Origin: Planctomycetota bacterium
GTDB lineage: Bacteria > Planctomycetota > Phycisphaerae > UBA1845
Direction of reading: 5' to 3'
NCBI GenBank assembly: GCA_029558835.1
Contig: JAKQDH010000114.1
Coordinates: forward strand, 32,100-96,099
DNA length: 64,000 nt
Position numbers and translations under genes: made by a program. The notes under the pieces are model-generated. The model was not told the origin of the DNA. It saw nothing but the letters and a program-made list of their open reading frames with translations, and ran no database searches. Below are positions 53,062 to 61,809 of the stretch, piece by piece (the first letter of the stretch is position 1; each line of letters begins with the position of its first letter).

Positions 53062-55698
53062 CTATCCCTGCGCATTCAGCAGTACCCCGACCTTGTTCTC
53101 CGCCCCGTCGGCCACGACGAGATCAGGGCGGCAGTCCCCGTCGAGGTCACCGGCGACGACCTGTTCAGCGTAGCCGCTGCCCTGTGTGCAGACCGCGAGC
53201 GGCGAGTTCGTGACCCCAACAAAAGTGCCCGTCCCGTCATTGTAGAATACCGAGACGTTGTCCGAGCCCTTGTTCGCGCACGCCAGATCCAAGTCCCCGT
53301 CGAGGTCGAAATCCGAGGTTACGAGCGATTGCGGCGTGTTGCGCACCAGGAGGTCCTGCTGGCTGACAAACGCCCACTCCTGAGGAGGAGTAGGATCGTT
53401 CAGGAGGATGGTCACCGAGCCGGGATCGCCGGCCCTGGTTACCGCCAGATCAAAGTCTCCGTCGCCGTCGAAATCGCCCGCGGCCAGCCCGTAAGGAGCA
53501 CCAAGCAGGTCGTTGAACGAGACGCTGTCTGATGTACAGAACACCCCGGCGCCGTCGTTCCAGAGGATGACGAGCCCATAGGGACTTACCGCGTTCACGG
53601 TCACCAGGTCCGTATCCCCGTCTCCGTCGACATCGAGTCCCACTTCCTCGTCCGCGCTCGTCTTCGCGGTCGCCGCCACGGTAACGGGCTTGTCTCCGGC
53701 GGCGTACTTCCCCGGCCACTCGAACGTCACTGCTCCTGCCTCAGCTTCACACTCGTCCGGGACCCCGTTGGCCTGGCAGTCCTCGCTCGTTGCCGATGCG
53801 ATGTCCTGCCAGTCCACAACCTGGTTCCCATTGCAGTCCTCGCAGGTGTCGAGGATGCCGTTTTCGTTGTGGTCGACGTAGCCCTGCTCCATGTCGCAAC
53901 TGTCCACGACGCCGTTCTCGTTGCAGTCCGGTTCGCAGTAGTCGGCCACGTCGTTGCCGCCGCACTGCTCGTCCACCATGTCGCAGGCATACACCGTCAG
54001 GTCTTGCAGCGTCGGCCAGGGCTCCGCCCCGCAGGCCGTGCTGAGCACGACGCGAACCTGGAGGTACCGCCCCATCACCTGGCAGGTGAACGGCACGTCG
54101 TCTTCCACGTCTATGTAGAGCTGCTTGCCGAGGTCGTAATCGTGATCGCCCGCCCGCACTTGCACGCGCACCGTCCCCGCCCCGGGTGTGGCGTTCCAGT
54201 TGATCTTCTGCCACACCCGCCCCAACTCCGGCAAAGGATCGCCCGGCCCCGGATACACCGTGGTCCACACCCCCGCCGGCGCCGTCGTCCACAGCAGACT
54301 CACACCGGTCATGTCACTGTAGTTGTAGGGCTCGGCGGGTCCCTCTGGATGTGGCTGCCCCTCGACTTGGTTCAGATTGACGCGAAACTCCACGTGCGCC
54401 GGCGGCGGATCCGGGTCGATCACGGCAATATCGTTGGCGTAACGATTCGTCACCCAGACCAGTCCTTGAGAGTCCACCGCCACCCCTGTCGGATGGGCGT
54501 AGGCCCCCATGGATATCTTGCTCCCCACCTGCTGCCCACTGTTGTTGAGCCGTGTAACGTCATGGCTCTCGCTGTTCGCCACCCAAATGTGATTGTCGGA
54601 CCACGTGGCGGCCACGCCGCGGCTATTGTAGCCGTAGGTGCTGTAGTCGTAGGTGGGTCCGCTGACCGGGATCTTCCGCACGAGGTTCACAGTGGGTGAA
54701 CTGTAGTGGCGCGAGTTCCAGATGTTCCCGCCGAGGTCGACGCCGAGCCCGTACGAAGCGGGGACGGCAAGGCACGTCGCTTCCGGCACCGCCGGGTCGT
54801 ACCGCAAGAGGGCACCGCCGTTGAGCGTCGGATTCGCGGACCATAGTACGCCGTTGCAGTCCACCAGCCCTCCGTAGCCCCCGCAGTTCTGGACTCCGGC
54901 GTCGGTGAGGAGCGCGCCCGTTTGTCCATCGAGCAGTCCGTGCCACGTGTTGTCAAACCCGCCGATCCAGACGTTGTTGTCCCGGTCAACGGCAACCGTC
55001 CTCGCACCGGTTGCCGGCACTGGTTCGTACAGCAGAATCAGTTCGTCCTCCGCCTGTGCGATGTCGTCGGCGCTGAAGTACTTGTCACACTGAGGCCAAG
55101 GGCGAATGTCACCCAGACCGGTAGACGTATCAATCTCACCGTCCTCATCCCGGTCGATCCACTGGAACCCCAGCCCGTTGCCGATCTTGACAATGTGCCC
55201 CATCGTTTCGTCATTCACGTTGTTGCGGTTCGCAACCCAGACGCTCCCGTCGAAGTCAACTGTCGTACGAGACGGGTTCGGCACATACGGCGCGTCGTCC
55301 GGCAACTGCGGAGCTGTCCAGTACTCCCCGAGGATCTGCCCGCGTGTCACATTCCCGTGGATCGGGGAGTGGTGATCCTCGGTCGCAATGCAGACAACCG
55401 TCCCACGTTGCGAGCATGCTACCCAAATGTATGGAAACGCGGTTGGCTTCGCGGGCGTCGTGTCCGAACCTATCCTGACCTCGTGATCGACACCGACCGT
55501 GTTGTTCCGTATCGGCTGCCCGAACCAGTAGTTCTCGTGCTGCTCACCGGGCGGTGCCTCCGAATTGAAGTCCGCTGTCGTAGTATAGGTGACGACGGGC
55601 GTCGGATCCGGGCAGGGCTGTGCAACGGTCCTGGCACCATACACACTGAATGTGACCAAAGAGACGATTACTCCCGTGACTTCTCCTCGACCGCGCAC
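53062..55698 (-). CDS. Secreted beta-propeller/VCBS-repeat protein, N-terminal part before an in-frame TAG
   Basis: 878 residues. The GTG at 55698 lies 7 nt after AGGAGG; an ATG at 55704 is only 1 nt from it. Signal peptide about 1-25 (VIVSLVTFSVYGARTVAQ). Residues about 60-480 form a propeller-like region (NPSRTTVDFDGSVWVANRNN, TVAVDRDNNVWIGGFDNTWH, AHPTGVAVDSQGLVWVTNRY). A Cys-rich stretch of the type DCNENGVVDSCD and DCQANGVPDECE follows (about 640-720), then VCBS repeats (GLAAGDFDGDGDFDLAVTRA). The protein ends GVLLNAQG at TAG 53064-53062. A full length of about 1390 residues is expected if read through. Likely a surface or extracellular protein. Confidence 0.85.
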   Translation of the reverse strand: MRGRGEVTGVIVSLVTFSVYGARTVAQPCPDPTPVVTYTTTADFNSEAPPGEQHENYWFGQPIRNNTVGVDHEVRIGSDTTPAKPTAFPYIWVACSQRGTVVCIATEDHHSPIHGNVTRGQILGEYWTAPQLPDDAPYVPNPSRTTVDFDGSVWVANRNNVNDETMGHIVKIGNGLGFQWIDRDEDGEIDTSTGLGDIRPWPQCDKYFSADDIAQAEDELILLYEPVPATGARTVAVDRDNNVWIGGFDNTWHGLLDGQTGALLTDAGVQNCGGYGGLVDCNGVLWSANPTLNGGALLRYDPAVPEATCLAVPASYGLGVDLGGNIWNSRHYSSPTVNLVRKIPVSGPTYDYSTYGYNSRGVAATWSDNHIWVANSESHDVTRLNNSGQQVGSKISMGAYAHPTGVAVDSQGLVWVTNRYANDIAVIDPDPPPAHVEFRVNLNQVEGQPHPEGPAEPYNYSDMTGVSLLWTTAPAGVWTTVYPGPGDPLPELGRVWQKINWNATPGAGTVRVQVRAGDHDYDLGKQLYIDVEDDVPFTCQVMGRYLQVRVVLSTACGAEPWPTLQDLTVYACDMVDEQCGGNDVADYCEPDCNENGVVDSCDMEQGYVDHNENGILDTCEDCNGNQVVDWQDIASATSEDCQANGVPDECEAEAGAVTFEWPGKYAAGDKPVTVAATAKTSADEEVGLDVDGDGDTDLVTVNAVSPYGLVILWNDGAGVFCTSDSVSFNDLLGAPYGLAAGDFDGDGDFDLAVTRAGDPGSVTILLNDPTPPQEWAFVSQQDLLVRNTPQSLVTSDFDLDGDLDLACANKGSDNVSVFYNDGTGTFVGVTNSPLAVCTQGSGYAEQVVAGDLDGDCRPDLVVADGAENKVGVLLNAQG

Positions 55699-55840
55699 GT
55701 GCATTCCTCCTTCATAAGATGTGTGCTTCGCATTGTGCGAAGCGACTGCTTCCGCGCCACAATGGAGCGCGCTCCGGCGCGCACGTTGTTCGCAACTCTC
55801 CGATGCGCCGACCTCGGCTCGAAAGGAGCGACACCCGCGC

Positions 55841-56530
55841 CTACCGGATCGACCGCGCCGTCCCCGCACGCCTCCGCTTGACAGCGGCAATCCCACCGAT
55901 CACTACCAGAAGAACCGTCCGCGGCTCGGGAACGTCGGCAAAGAAGAACGCGCCGCTGAGGGCGAAAGCGCCCCCGGAGTCCACGGTGGCGTACGCGATC
56001 GGACCGTCGGACACGATCCCCAGGAAGTGCTCGCCACTCTCCCAGTGCGTGACGCTTGCGATCAAGGCGCCGTTCACGTCGTAAGCGGACAGCGTCGCGT
56101 TAGACCCGAAGTACGTCCCGACTGCGGAGCCCGGTGACACGAGATTGCCGATGATCCAGTTCCGCTCGAACGAAGGATACGAGTCAGCCACAAGCTCGAA
56201 GCCCGTGACTACATTCCCGTAGATGTACAACCCCGGGTCACGGCGCGGATAGAACGTTGCGCCGAGGTGCGTGTAGTTGAAGTCGGGTGTGATGACCGCG
56301 CCGGCGTAGCTCGGACTCCCGTCCGGGAGAGTCTCGAAGTCGATGACCCGCACCTCCGCCGGCGCGCCCGCCACGAACCCGTCGTAGTCGTCCACAAACG
56401 TCAGCACGCCCGCCCGCGCCGGCGCCGCCGAACCCACCGCCAGCACCAGCGTCCCGAGCAGCGCGCACACCACGAGCAGCCGCCCAAGCCCCCGCCCCGC
56501 ACCACCCGTCAAGCCACCGCACCGGAACAT
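55841..56530 (-). CDS. PEP-CTERM surface protein, copy 2
   Basis: 229 residues. Signal peptide about 10-40 (LLVVCALLGTLVLAVGSAAP). The core (VIDFETLPDGSPSYAGAVIT, NWIIGNLVSPGSAVGTYFGS) matches its duplicate at 57470-58141. The C-terminus is VPEPRTVLLVVIGGIAAVKRR, a PEP-CTERM sorting signal. AGGAGG lies 7 nt before the ATG at 56530. The core resembles proteins with N-terminal DFET...GA.YDFNYT-type anchor domains, which are often surface-exposed. It is followed 140 bp later by the long propeller gene. Confidence 0.9.
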   Translation of the reverse strand: MFRCGGLTGGAGRGLGRLLVVCALLGTLVLAVGSAAPARAGVLTFVDDYDGFVAGAPAEVRVIDFETLPDGSPSYAGAVITPDFNYTHLGATFYPRRDPGLYIYGNVVTGFELVADSYPSFERNWIIGNLVSPGSAVGTYFGSNATLSAYDVNGALIASVTHWESGEHFLGIVSDGPIAYATVDSGGAFALSGAFFFADVPEPRTVLLVVIGGIAAVKRRRAGTARSIR

Positions 56531-56574
56531 GCTCCAGCCTCCTACGACTCGGAAATGTACCGTCACCGTCCATG

Positions 56575-57318
56575 TTACACGGACGCCGCGGGGGGAGTCA
56601 AGATAGTAACCCCCAAGTTCTCGGGCCCCGTCGCCGGGACAGGCTCGTAGAGCAGGATCAGTTCGTCTTTCGCCTGTGCGATGTCGTCCGCGCTGAAGTT
56701 TTTGTCACAGTTCGGCCAGTCGAGGATGTTGCCGAGCCCGGTAGAAGTATCAATCTCGCCGTCCCCGTCCCGGTCGATCCACTGGAACCCCAGGCCGTTG
56801 CCGATCTTGACGACGTGCCCCATTGTCTCGTTGTTGATATTGTCGCGGTTCGCAACCCACACGCTCCCGTCGAAATCCACCGTCGTACGAGACGGGTTCG
56901 GCTTCCACCATTCGTCGTCCGGCAACTGAGGGGCTGTCCAGTACTCACCGATGATCTGGCCCTGCGTCACGTTCCCATGGATCGGGGAGTGGTGATTCGC
57001 CGTCGCTATGCACACGACCGTCCCGCGCCGCGAGCAGGCGACCCAGATGTACGGGAACGCCGTCGGTTTCGGCGGCGTAGTGGCCGACCCGATCCTGAGT
57101 TCGTTGTCCACGCCGACCGTATTGTTCCGTATGGGCTGCTCGAACCAGTAGTTTTCATACTGCTCGCCGGGCGGTGCCTCCGAATTGAAATCTGCTGTTG
57201 TCGTATACGCGACAACCGCCGTCGGATCGGAACACGGCTGGCCCTCGGTTCTGGCGCCATACATACTGAATGTGAACAAACCAACGATTACCACTGTGAT
57301 TCCTCTTCGAGCGCACAC
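56575..57318 (-). CDS. Truncated duplicate of the propeller protein
   Basis: 247 residues. From the GTG at 57318 (AGGAGG 7 nt upstream) it is closely similar to the first 235 or so residues of the 53062-55698 gene: signal peptide, then NYWFEQPIRNNTVGVDNEL, GSVWVANRDNINNETMGHVV and DELILLYEPVPATG. There it departs (PENLGVTILTPPAASV) and stops 45 bp before the next PEP-CTERM start. The break is probably where a deletion or unequal exchange joined the duplicated units. The propeller cannot close with so few blades, so it is probably non-functional. Confidence 0.8.
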   Translation of the reverse strand: MCARRGITVVIVGLFTFSMYGARTEGQPCSDPTAVVAYTTTADFNSEAPPGEQYENYWFEQPIRNNTVGVDNELRIGSATTPPKPTAFPYIWVACSRRGTVVCIATANHHSPIHGNVTQGQIIGEYWTAPQLPDDEWWKPNPSRTTVDFDGSVWVANRDNINNETMGHVVKIGNGLGFQWIDRDGDGEIDTSTGLGNILDWPNCDKNFSADDIAQAKDELILLYEPVPATGPENLGVTILTPPAASV

Positions 57319-57469
57319 GTGCATTCCTCCTTCATAAGATATGTCGTCCACACTTTGCGGGATGGCTGGTTCCCGCCGCAGTCGGTCGCGCTCTAACGCA
57401 CTCCGACCCATTTAACACTCGAAAGCGCTAACGTGAGTTGACAATGACGCGCCCGTGCGCGCGCTATGC

Positions 57470-58141
57470 CTACCGCGCCAATGGCACGCGCTTCCGTTCC
57501 ACTATGCCAACGCCTGCGATCAGCAGGAGTATAACCGTCGACGGCTCCGGAACATCGGCGAAGAGAAACGCCCCGCTGAGCGCAAACGTGCTCTCACGAT
57601 CCACCGTGGCGTACGCGATCGGTACGTCCGAGACGATACCGATGAAATGCATGCCGGGCCACGTGTGGGCAACAGTGCCGAGGAGTTGGCCCGCCGGGTC
57701 GTAGGCTGACAGGATCGCATGGAACCCATAGAAGGTCCCCACTGCCGAGCCCGGTGCCACGAGATCGGCGATGATCCAGTTCCGTTCTGGTAGCGGATAG
57801 GATTCGGCCACAAGCTCGAAGCCCGTGACCTCGTTGCCGAAGATGTAGAGCCCCGGGTCATAGTGCGGGTAGAACGTCGCGCCGAGGTGGGTGTAGTTGA
57901 AGTCCGGCGTGATGACCGCGCCGGCGTAGCTCGGGCTGCCGTCCGGCAGGGTCTCGAAGTCAATGACGTGCAAGCCGTCGCCGACCGCGGCCACGAACCC
58001 AGGGTAGTCGTTCACATACCACACGACGTCCGCCCGCGCCGCACCCAGCGCCACCACGTTCGCCATCGCCAGCGTCCGCAGCACGCCGCCGCCGTCGAAA
58101 CCCCACGCCGCTGCCATCGTTACCTGCTTGTGTCCGCACAT
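57470..58141 (-). CDS. PEP-CTERM surface protein, copy 1
   Basis: 223 residues. ATG at 58141 has AGGAGG 8 nt upstream. The signal peptide region is weakly hydrophobic (GGVLRTLAMANVVALGAARA). Core FETLPDGSPSYAGAVITPDF, NWIIADLVAPGSAVGTFYGF; end VPEPSTVILLLIAGVGIVER followed by KRVPLAR, a PEP-CTERM signal. It is the duplicate of the protein at 55841-56530. Confidence 0.9.
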   Translation of the reverse strand: MCGHKQVTMAAAWGFDGGGVLRTLAMANVVALGAARADVVWYVNDYPGFVAAVGDGLHVIDFETLPDGSPSYAGAVITPDFNYTHLGATFYPHYDPGLYIFGNEVTGFELVAESYPLPERNWIIADLVAPGSAVGTFYGFHAILSAYDPAGQLLGTVAHTWPGMHFIGIVSDVPIAYATVDRESTFALSGAFLFADVPEPSTVILLLIAGVGIVERKRVPLAR

Positions 58142-58450
58142 GCCGAATCCTCCTGCAACTCGGAACTGCACCTCGTCCGCACATGTTGCACCGACACCAA
58201 GCGTCCTGTCGATGCGCAAAGTGCGACTTGGCGCCGGCTTTCAACCCCGCCCTATCGTCCGGCCAGTCTCTCACGTCGCCCCGCTCGGCGCCGGAGCGAA
58301 ACACCGCCCCTTCGTTCTCTCTGTCATGCGAGTCGCGGGAATCCTACGCGCGGCGGAAGTAACAGTTGGAAAACTCTCGGCGACCCTCGGGCCGCGCTGG
58401 ACTCCCGCCCGGCTGCGGCCGGCCGGAGGTGTTGGGAAGTACTTCCTGCT

Positions 58451-58607
58451 ACCGAGCCCGAGCGGAAGCAAATCGGAAGGCAAGAGGCAAGAGGCAAGAG
58501 GCCAGAGGGAGGCGTAGGGCGGGCTCTGCCCGCCGGGGAATGGCGAAGTGCGAATAGCGAATGAAAGGGCACCGCCGGCTTCAGAGCCTCAGCGGCAGCG
58601 CGTGGGC
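58451..58607. repeat. Family C repeat, copy C2, with 7-bp tandem insert
   Basis: Same pieces and order as C1: ACCGAGCCCGAGCGGAAGC (58451-58469), a GGCGGGCTCTGCCCGCC hairpin (58517-58533 region), GGGGAATGGCGAAGTGCGAA, AATGAAAGGGCACCGCCGGC, and AGAGCCTCAGCGGCAGC. An extra tandem of about four GGCAAGA-type heptamers (58480-58507) sits between the first piece and the hairpin. Confidence 0.75.
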
Positions 58608-58672
58608 ACGAACGGAGCCCCGGCCACGCCCCCCGGCGGAAAACCCGGCCTGGACCCATTGCCGGCGCGCGC

Positions 58673-58701
58673 AAAAGCGAGGGACACTAGGTGCCCCTCG
58701 C
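58673..58701 (-). terminator. Rho-independent terminator of the redoxin gene
   Basis: On the minus strand GCGAGGGGCAC pairs with GTGTCCCTCGC (10 of 11 bases) around CTA, followed by TTTT. It lies about 90 nt after the redoxin stop codon. Confidence 0.8.
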
Positions 58702-58791
58702 TCGTTGCCGCGCGGGTGCGGGATGGGGTTCTACGTCGCGCTCAGGCGTTGTTTGGGCCTGGTGCGGGGCCCGCTCAACGCCCCCGGGGAA

Positions 58792-59460
58792 TTAACCCTT
58801 GTACTTCACGCTGCACCCGTAGGGCTTCGTACTCGCCACGGCCACCGTCGAGTTGTTCAGCAATGCGCGCACCGCCTCCTCGACGTAGTTGCGCGGGCTC
58901 TCCTTTCGCCCCTGCGGATCGTCGTCGATCGCGCCGGCGTACACGAGCACGCCCGTCCGGTCGATCACGAACATGTGCGGGGTGGTCTTGGCCTGGTACA
59001 TCCGCCCGACCTTGCCCTCGGCATCGAGCAGAACCGGGTAGTTGATCGCGTTGTCCTTGGTCCACTTGCGGAGCTGCTCCGCCTTCTGCTCGGCGAAGAA
59101 GCTGGAGTTGACGGCCAGCCACACGACGCCGTTGTCCGCGAACTTCTGCGCCGTGCTCTGCATCGTCTTCGCCTTGTTCTCGTGGCGCACCACGTATGGG
59201 CACTCGTGGTTCGTCCACGCCAGAACGACGATCTTGCCCTTCAGGTCGGACAGCTTGTGCTCCTGTCCGTCGAGGTCCTTCAGCGCGAAGTCCGGGGCGG
59301 GCTTGCCCACCTCAGCCTGCGTGTCACAGGGTGCATCCTTGACCGCCTCTCCCTTGCTCCCGCACGGACTGCTGCAGCCCGGGCCGGCATAAGCGCCGCT
59401 TGCACCCACCAGGCACACACTCAACGCCAGCACCGCGTACGTCGTGATTCGCTTCGCCAT
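58792..59460 (-). CDS. Exported redoxin (AhpC/TSA-thioredoxin fold)
   Basis: 222 residues. Signal peptide about 1-25 ([17 protein letters not shown]). A Cys-rich stretch follows ([18 protein letters not shown]). The thioredoxin fold begins [20 protein letters not shown] and has the candidate active Cys in [17 protein letters not shown] (about 85-100), then [20 protein letters not shown] and [20 protein letters not shown]. It resembles planctomycete redoxins of the ECPYV type. It may reduce or isomerise periplasmic thiols or peroxides. ATG at 59460. Confidence 0.9.
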   Translation of the reverse strand: MAKRITTYAVLALSVCLVGASGAYAGPGCSSPCGSKGEAVKDAPCDTQAEVGKPAPDFALKDLDGQEHKLSDLKGKIVVLAWTNHECPYVVRHENKAKTMQSTAQKFADNGVVWLAVNSSFFAEQKAEQLRKWTKDNAINYPVLLDAEGKVGRMYQAKTTPHMFVIDRTGVLVYAGAIDDDPQGRKESPRNYVEEAVRALLNNSTVAVASTKPYGCSVKYKG

Positions 59461-59786
59461 GTCCGTTTCTCCCACTTCAGGTCAGTTTGTCGAGGCTCGT
59501 TAGGTCTTCTGTACAACCAACGCTTGGTTCTTTCCGGGCCGCGAGAACGCCGCGGCACTGGTGTCCCGCCGAGGGACCCACGGGCGAGACGCCCGTACCA
59601 CGCTTGGCTCGTCCACGCCGGGGCGATACAGTGGCCCCCGCGCACGCAGCGGGGAGTTGTAGGCAGCAACGTTATCGATTTCGACCCCCTTGTCCGGGAC
59701 GTTGCGCGTGGGTTGCAAAGACCGGTTCCACCGACCGACGTACCCCCGCGCTCGGCCGGGGGCGCGTCGCGCGGGTGGAGCGCCTG
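59461..59786. other. Intergenic region between redoxin and queC
   Basis: 326 bp between divergent genes. It contains ACGGGCGAGACGCCCGTACC (59580-59599), a hairpin resembling the sequence at 12003-12022, probably a repeat remnant. No gene supported. Confidence 0.5.
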
Positions 59787-60482
59787 ATGTCTCAGACGGA
59801 GCACAAAGCGGTGGTGCTGCTCTCCGGCGGGATGGACTCGGCCACGGCGGCCGCACTCGCCCGAGACGGCGGCTTCAGCCTGTACGCCCTGACGATTCGG
59901 TATGGGCAGCGTCACGACGTGGAGACGCAGGCGGCGCTGCGCGTCGGGCGGATGCTGGGTGTGTGCGAGCACCGCGTACTCACGCTCGACCTCCGGGCGT
60001 GGGGCGGCTCCGCCCTCACCGACGCGGTGGCGGTGCCGAAGGGCCGCTCGCCGCAGCAGATGGACGCGGACATCCCGGTCACCTATGTCCCGGCGCGCAA
60101 TACGATCTTCCTGGCCCTGGCGCTGGGCTATGCGGAGGCCATCGGCGCGGGCGACATCTTCATCGGCGTCAGCGCGGTGGATTACTCGGGGTACCCGGAC
60201 TGCCGCCCGGAGTTCATCGCGGCCTTCGCGCAGGTCGCGCGCCTGGGCACTCGCGCGGGCGTCGCCGGAAACGCCATCCGCATCCACGCGCCCCTGCTGC
60301 ACCTGTCGAAAGCGAGCACCATCCAGGAGGGCGTGCGTCTGGGGCTCAACTACGGCCTGACGCACAGTTGCTATGACCCGGACCCCGCCGGCCGGGCGTG
60401 CGGAGCGTGTGACAGTTGCATCCTGCGCCGCCGCGGCTTTGCCGACGCCGGCGTGCCTGATCCGACCGTCTACGCAAGCTGA
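59787..60482 (+). CDS. queC: 7-cyano-7-deazaguanine synthase QueC
   Basis: 231 residues. PP-loop [17 protein letters not shown] (about 8-24) binds [23 protein letters not shown] (about 92-111) and [17 protein letters not shown] are QueC signatures, and a zinc site is formed by [18 protein letters not shown] (about 195-212). The enzyme turns 7-carboxy-7-deazaguanine and ammonia into preQ0 for queuosine, feeding QueF (12034-12408). ATG at 59787 follows GTGGAG. The following RidA gene converges on it, 31 bp between stops. Confidence 0.97.
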   Translation: MSQTEHKAVVLLSGGMDSATAAALARDGGFSLYALTIRYGQRHDVETQAALRVGRMLGVCEHRVLTLDLRAWGGSALTDAVAVPKGRSPQQMDADIPVTYVPARNTIFLALALGYAEAIGAGDIFIGVSAVDYSGYPDCRPEFIAAFAQVARLGTRAGVAGNAIRIHAPLLHLSKASTIQEGVRLGLNYGLTHSCYDPDPAGRACGACDSCILRRRGFADAGVPDPTVYAS

Positions 60483-60513
60483 GCCGCAAAACCCGATCGT
60501 CGAAGCCGGAGGT

Positions 60514-60972
60514 CTACGGGGCCTCGACCTCCAGTTCGAGCTCGACCGCGGCGTTCAGCGGCAGGGCGGCTACCCCGACGGCGGCACGTACGTGCCGGCC
60601 GTCCTCGCCGAAGATGCGCGCCAGCAGCTCGCTGGCGCCGTTGGCGACCTTGGGTTGTTCGCCGAACGTCGGCGCGGAGTTCACGTAGACGCACACGCGC
60701 ACCACGCGAGTGATGCGGTCGATGCCGCCGGAGAGCTGGGCGGCCGCGGCCACCGCGTTCAGCGCCGCCTGGGCGGCCGCTTGCGCTGCCTGTTCGACGG
60801 ACACCTCCGTCGGCACCTTCCCCGTGCAGATTAGTTTCCCATCCTTCATGGGTAACTGACCGCTGGTCAGCACGTTCGTGCCGCTCCGCGTCGCGGGCAG
60901 GTAGCCGCCGACCGGGGCTGCCACCGGCGGCAGCTTGAGGTTCAGGCCGACCAGGCGTTCGCTGTGAGTCAT
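60514..60972 (-). CDS. RidA-family (YjgF-like) protein
   Basis: 152 residues of the longer RidA subgroup. VGGYLPATRSGTNVLTSGQL (about 21-40), KVPTEVSVEQAAQAAAQAAL (about 52-71) and GRHVRAAVGVAALPLNAAVE (about 124-143) are its conserved pieces. RidA proteins hydrolyse reactive enamines and imines, but this subgroup is not well characterised and may have another activity. AGGAGG lies 6 nt before the ATG at 60972. Confidence 0.92.
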   Translation of the reverse strand: MTHSERLVGLNLKLPPVAAPVGGYLPATRSGTNVLTSGQLPMKDGKLICTGKVPTEVSVEQAAQAAAQAALNAVAAAAQLSGGIDRITRVVRVCVYVNSAPTFGEQPKVANGASELLARIFGEDGRHVRAAVGVAALPLNAAVELELEVEAP

Positions 60973-61571
60973 CGCGGCCTCCTTCCAGAACAGGTTCGCT
61001 CGGCCAGACGCCGGGAAACCCCGCATTCTAGGGACAGTCTCCCCGGCCGGATAGGGGCTCACGCACGTTGTTGTCCTGTGGGGAGCCGGCACCCGCCAAC
61101 CGGTCCCGCCGCTACGGCACCCCGTCGGCTAGGCGGGTGGCCCTGGCTGCCGCCAGGCCGGCCGCCGGCACACGCGAACGACGCGAGTCGTCCAGCAAGA
61201 CACCTTGACCTTTCCGCAGCGGACACCAGGCAACGATTCGACCGAGGCACGCGGATTATGCGTCAGCGCCGGCCGGTGAGTTCCCGCGCAGGGCCGATAC
61301 TACTTGGCTCGGCGTGGCTTGCCTGCGAACCGCCGCGGTTGTGACGATTCCCGCGGATTCCGGCATCACTTCGGTAGCCGACGGCGAGGCGGGAGCCTAG
61401 AATGAGTCGAGCGGCGGCCCTGCGGTTGGACGCCGAGAGGCCTGCACAGCATGGGGGAATTGACCGAGCCGGGGGGAAGCACTCGTATCAAGCCCTAGTG
61501 TATTCCTGCCTATTTTGACTTTATTGGTCAATTCGAGGAAAGCTGGCGTCGGAAATCGTCGGATTGAGGGC
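60973..61571. other. Intergenic region with a TTGAC-N7-GTCAA palindrome
   Basis: 599 bp upstream of the promoter at 61572, no gene supported. It includes an AT-richer spot around 61500-61545. The rest is GC-rich and featureless apart from scattered short palindromes. Confidence 0.45.
61515..61531. promoter_or_regulatory. Palindrome TTGAC-N7-GTCAA, possible operator
   Basis: TTGACTTTATTGGTCAA (61515-61531) is a perfect 5 bp inverted repeat around a 7 bp spacer, 41 bp before the -35 box of the downstream promoter. It could be a dimeric regulator site; it could also be chance, as the arms are short. Confidence 0.3.
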
Positions 61572-61600
61572 TTGACTCACCCGGAGCGGGCCGGTAGAGT
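61572..61600 (+). promoter_or_regulatory. Sigma-70-like promoter upstream of the 61810 PEP-CTERM gene
   Basis: TTGACT (61572-61577), 17 bp, TAGAGT (61595-61600). The coding start is 210 bp downstream. Same style as 9177 and 31213. Confidence 0.6.
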
Positions 61601-61809
61601 AGCTCATACTGTGCTGGACTGCGGCCTGCGGGCGCAGCGTATGCCGAAGCAGGGCGACAGCTGGTACGGAGTGGTTTGGACAGGTCAAGCGGTTGGTGCG
61701 TGAGCCGTCTTGATTGACGCGTCGGGCGAGGGGAAGGGTCTACATTTCTCAGGTCCCTTCTCTCCCGGGACAGGAGTTGAGAGAGAGTTTGACAGAGGAG
61801 GTAGAGGTT

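Larger units (their letters stand above)
55010..58141 (-). repeat. Tandem duplication of a PEP-CTERM plus propeller gene pair
   Basis: The pair PEP-CTERM then propeller occurs twice in a row on the minus strand: 58141-57470 with 57318-56575, and 56530-55841 with 55698 onward. Over the propeller N-terminus the nucleotide identity is about 90 percent by eye, including the AGGAGG ribosome site, and the PEP-CTERM proteins share a long block (FETLPDGSPSYAGAVITPDF). The upstream propeller is cut off after about 235 matching residues. Confidence 0.85.

Noticed and set aside
58480..58507. Heptamer tandem GGCAAGA suspected as a CRISPR-like array
   Set aside because: Unit is only 7 bp without spacers; a simple tandem inside repeat C2.
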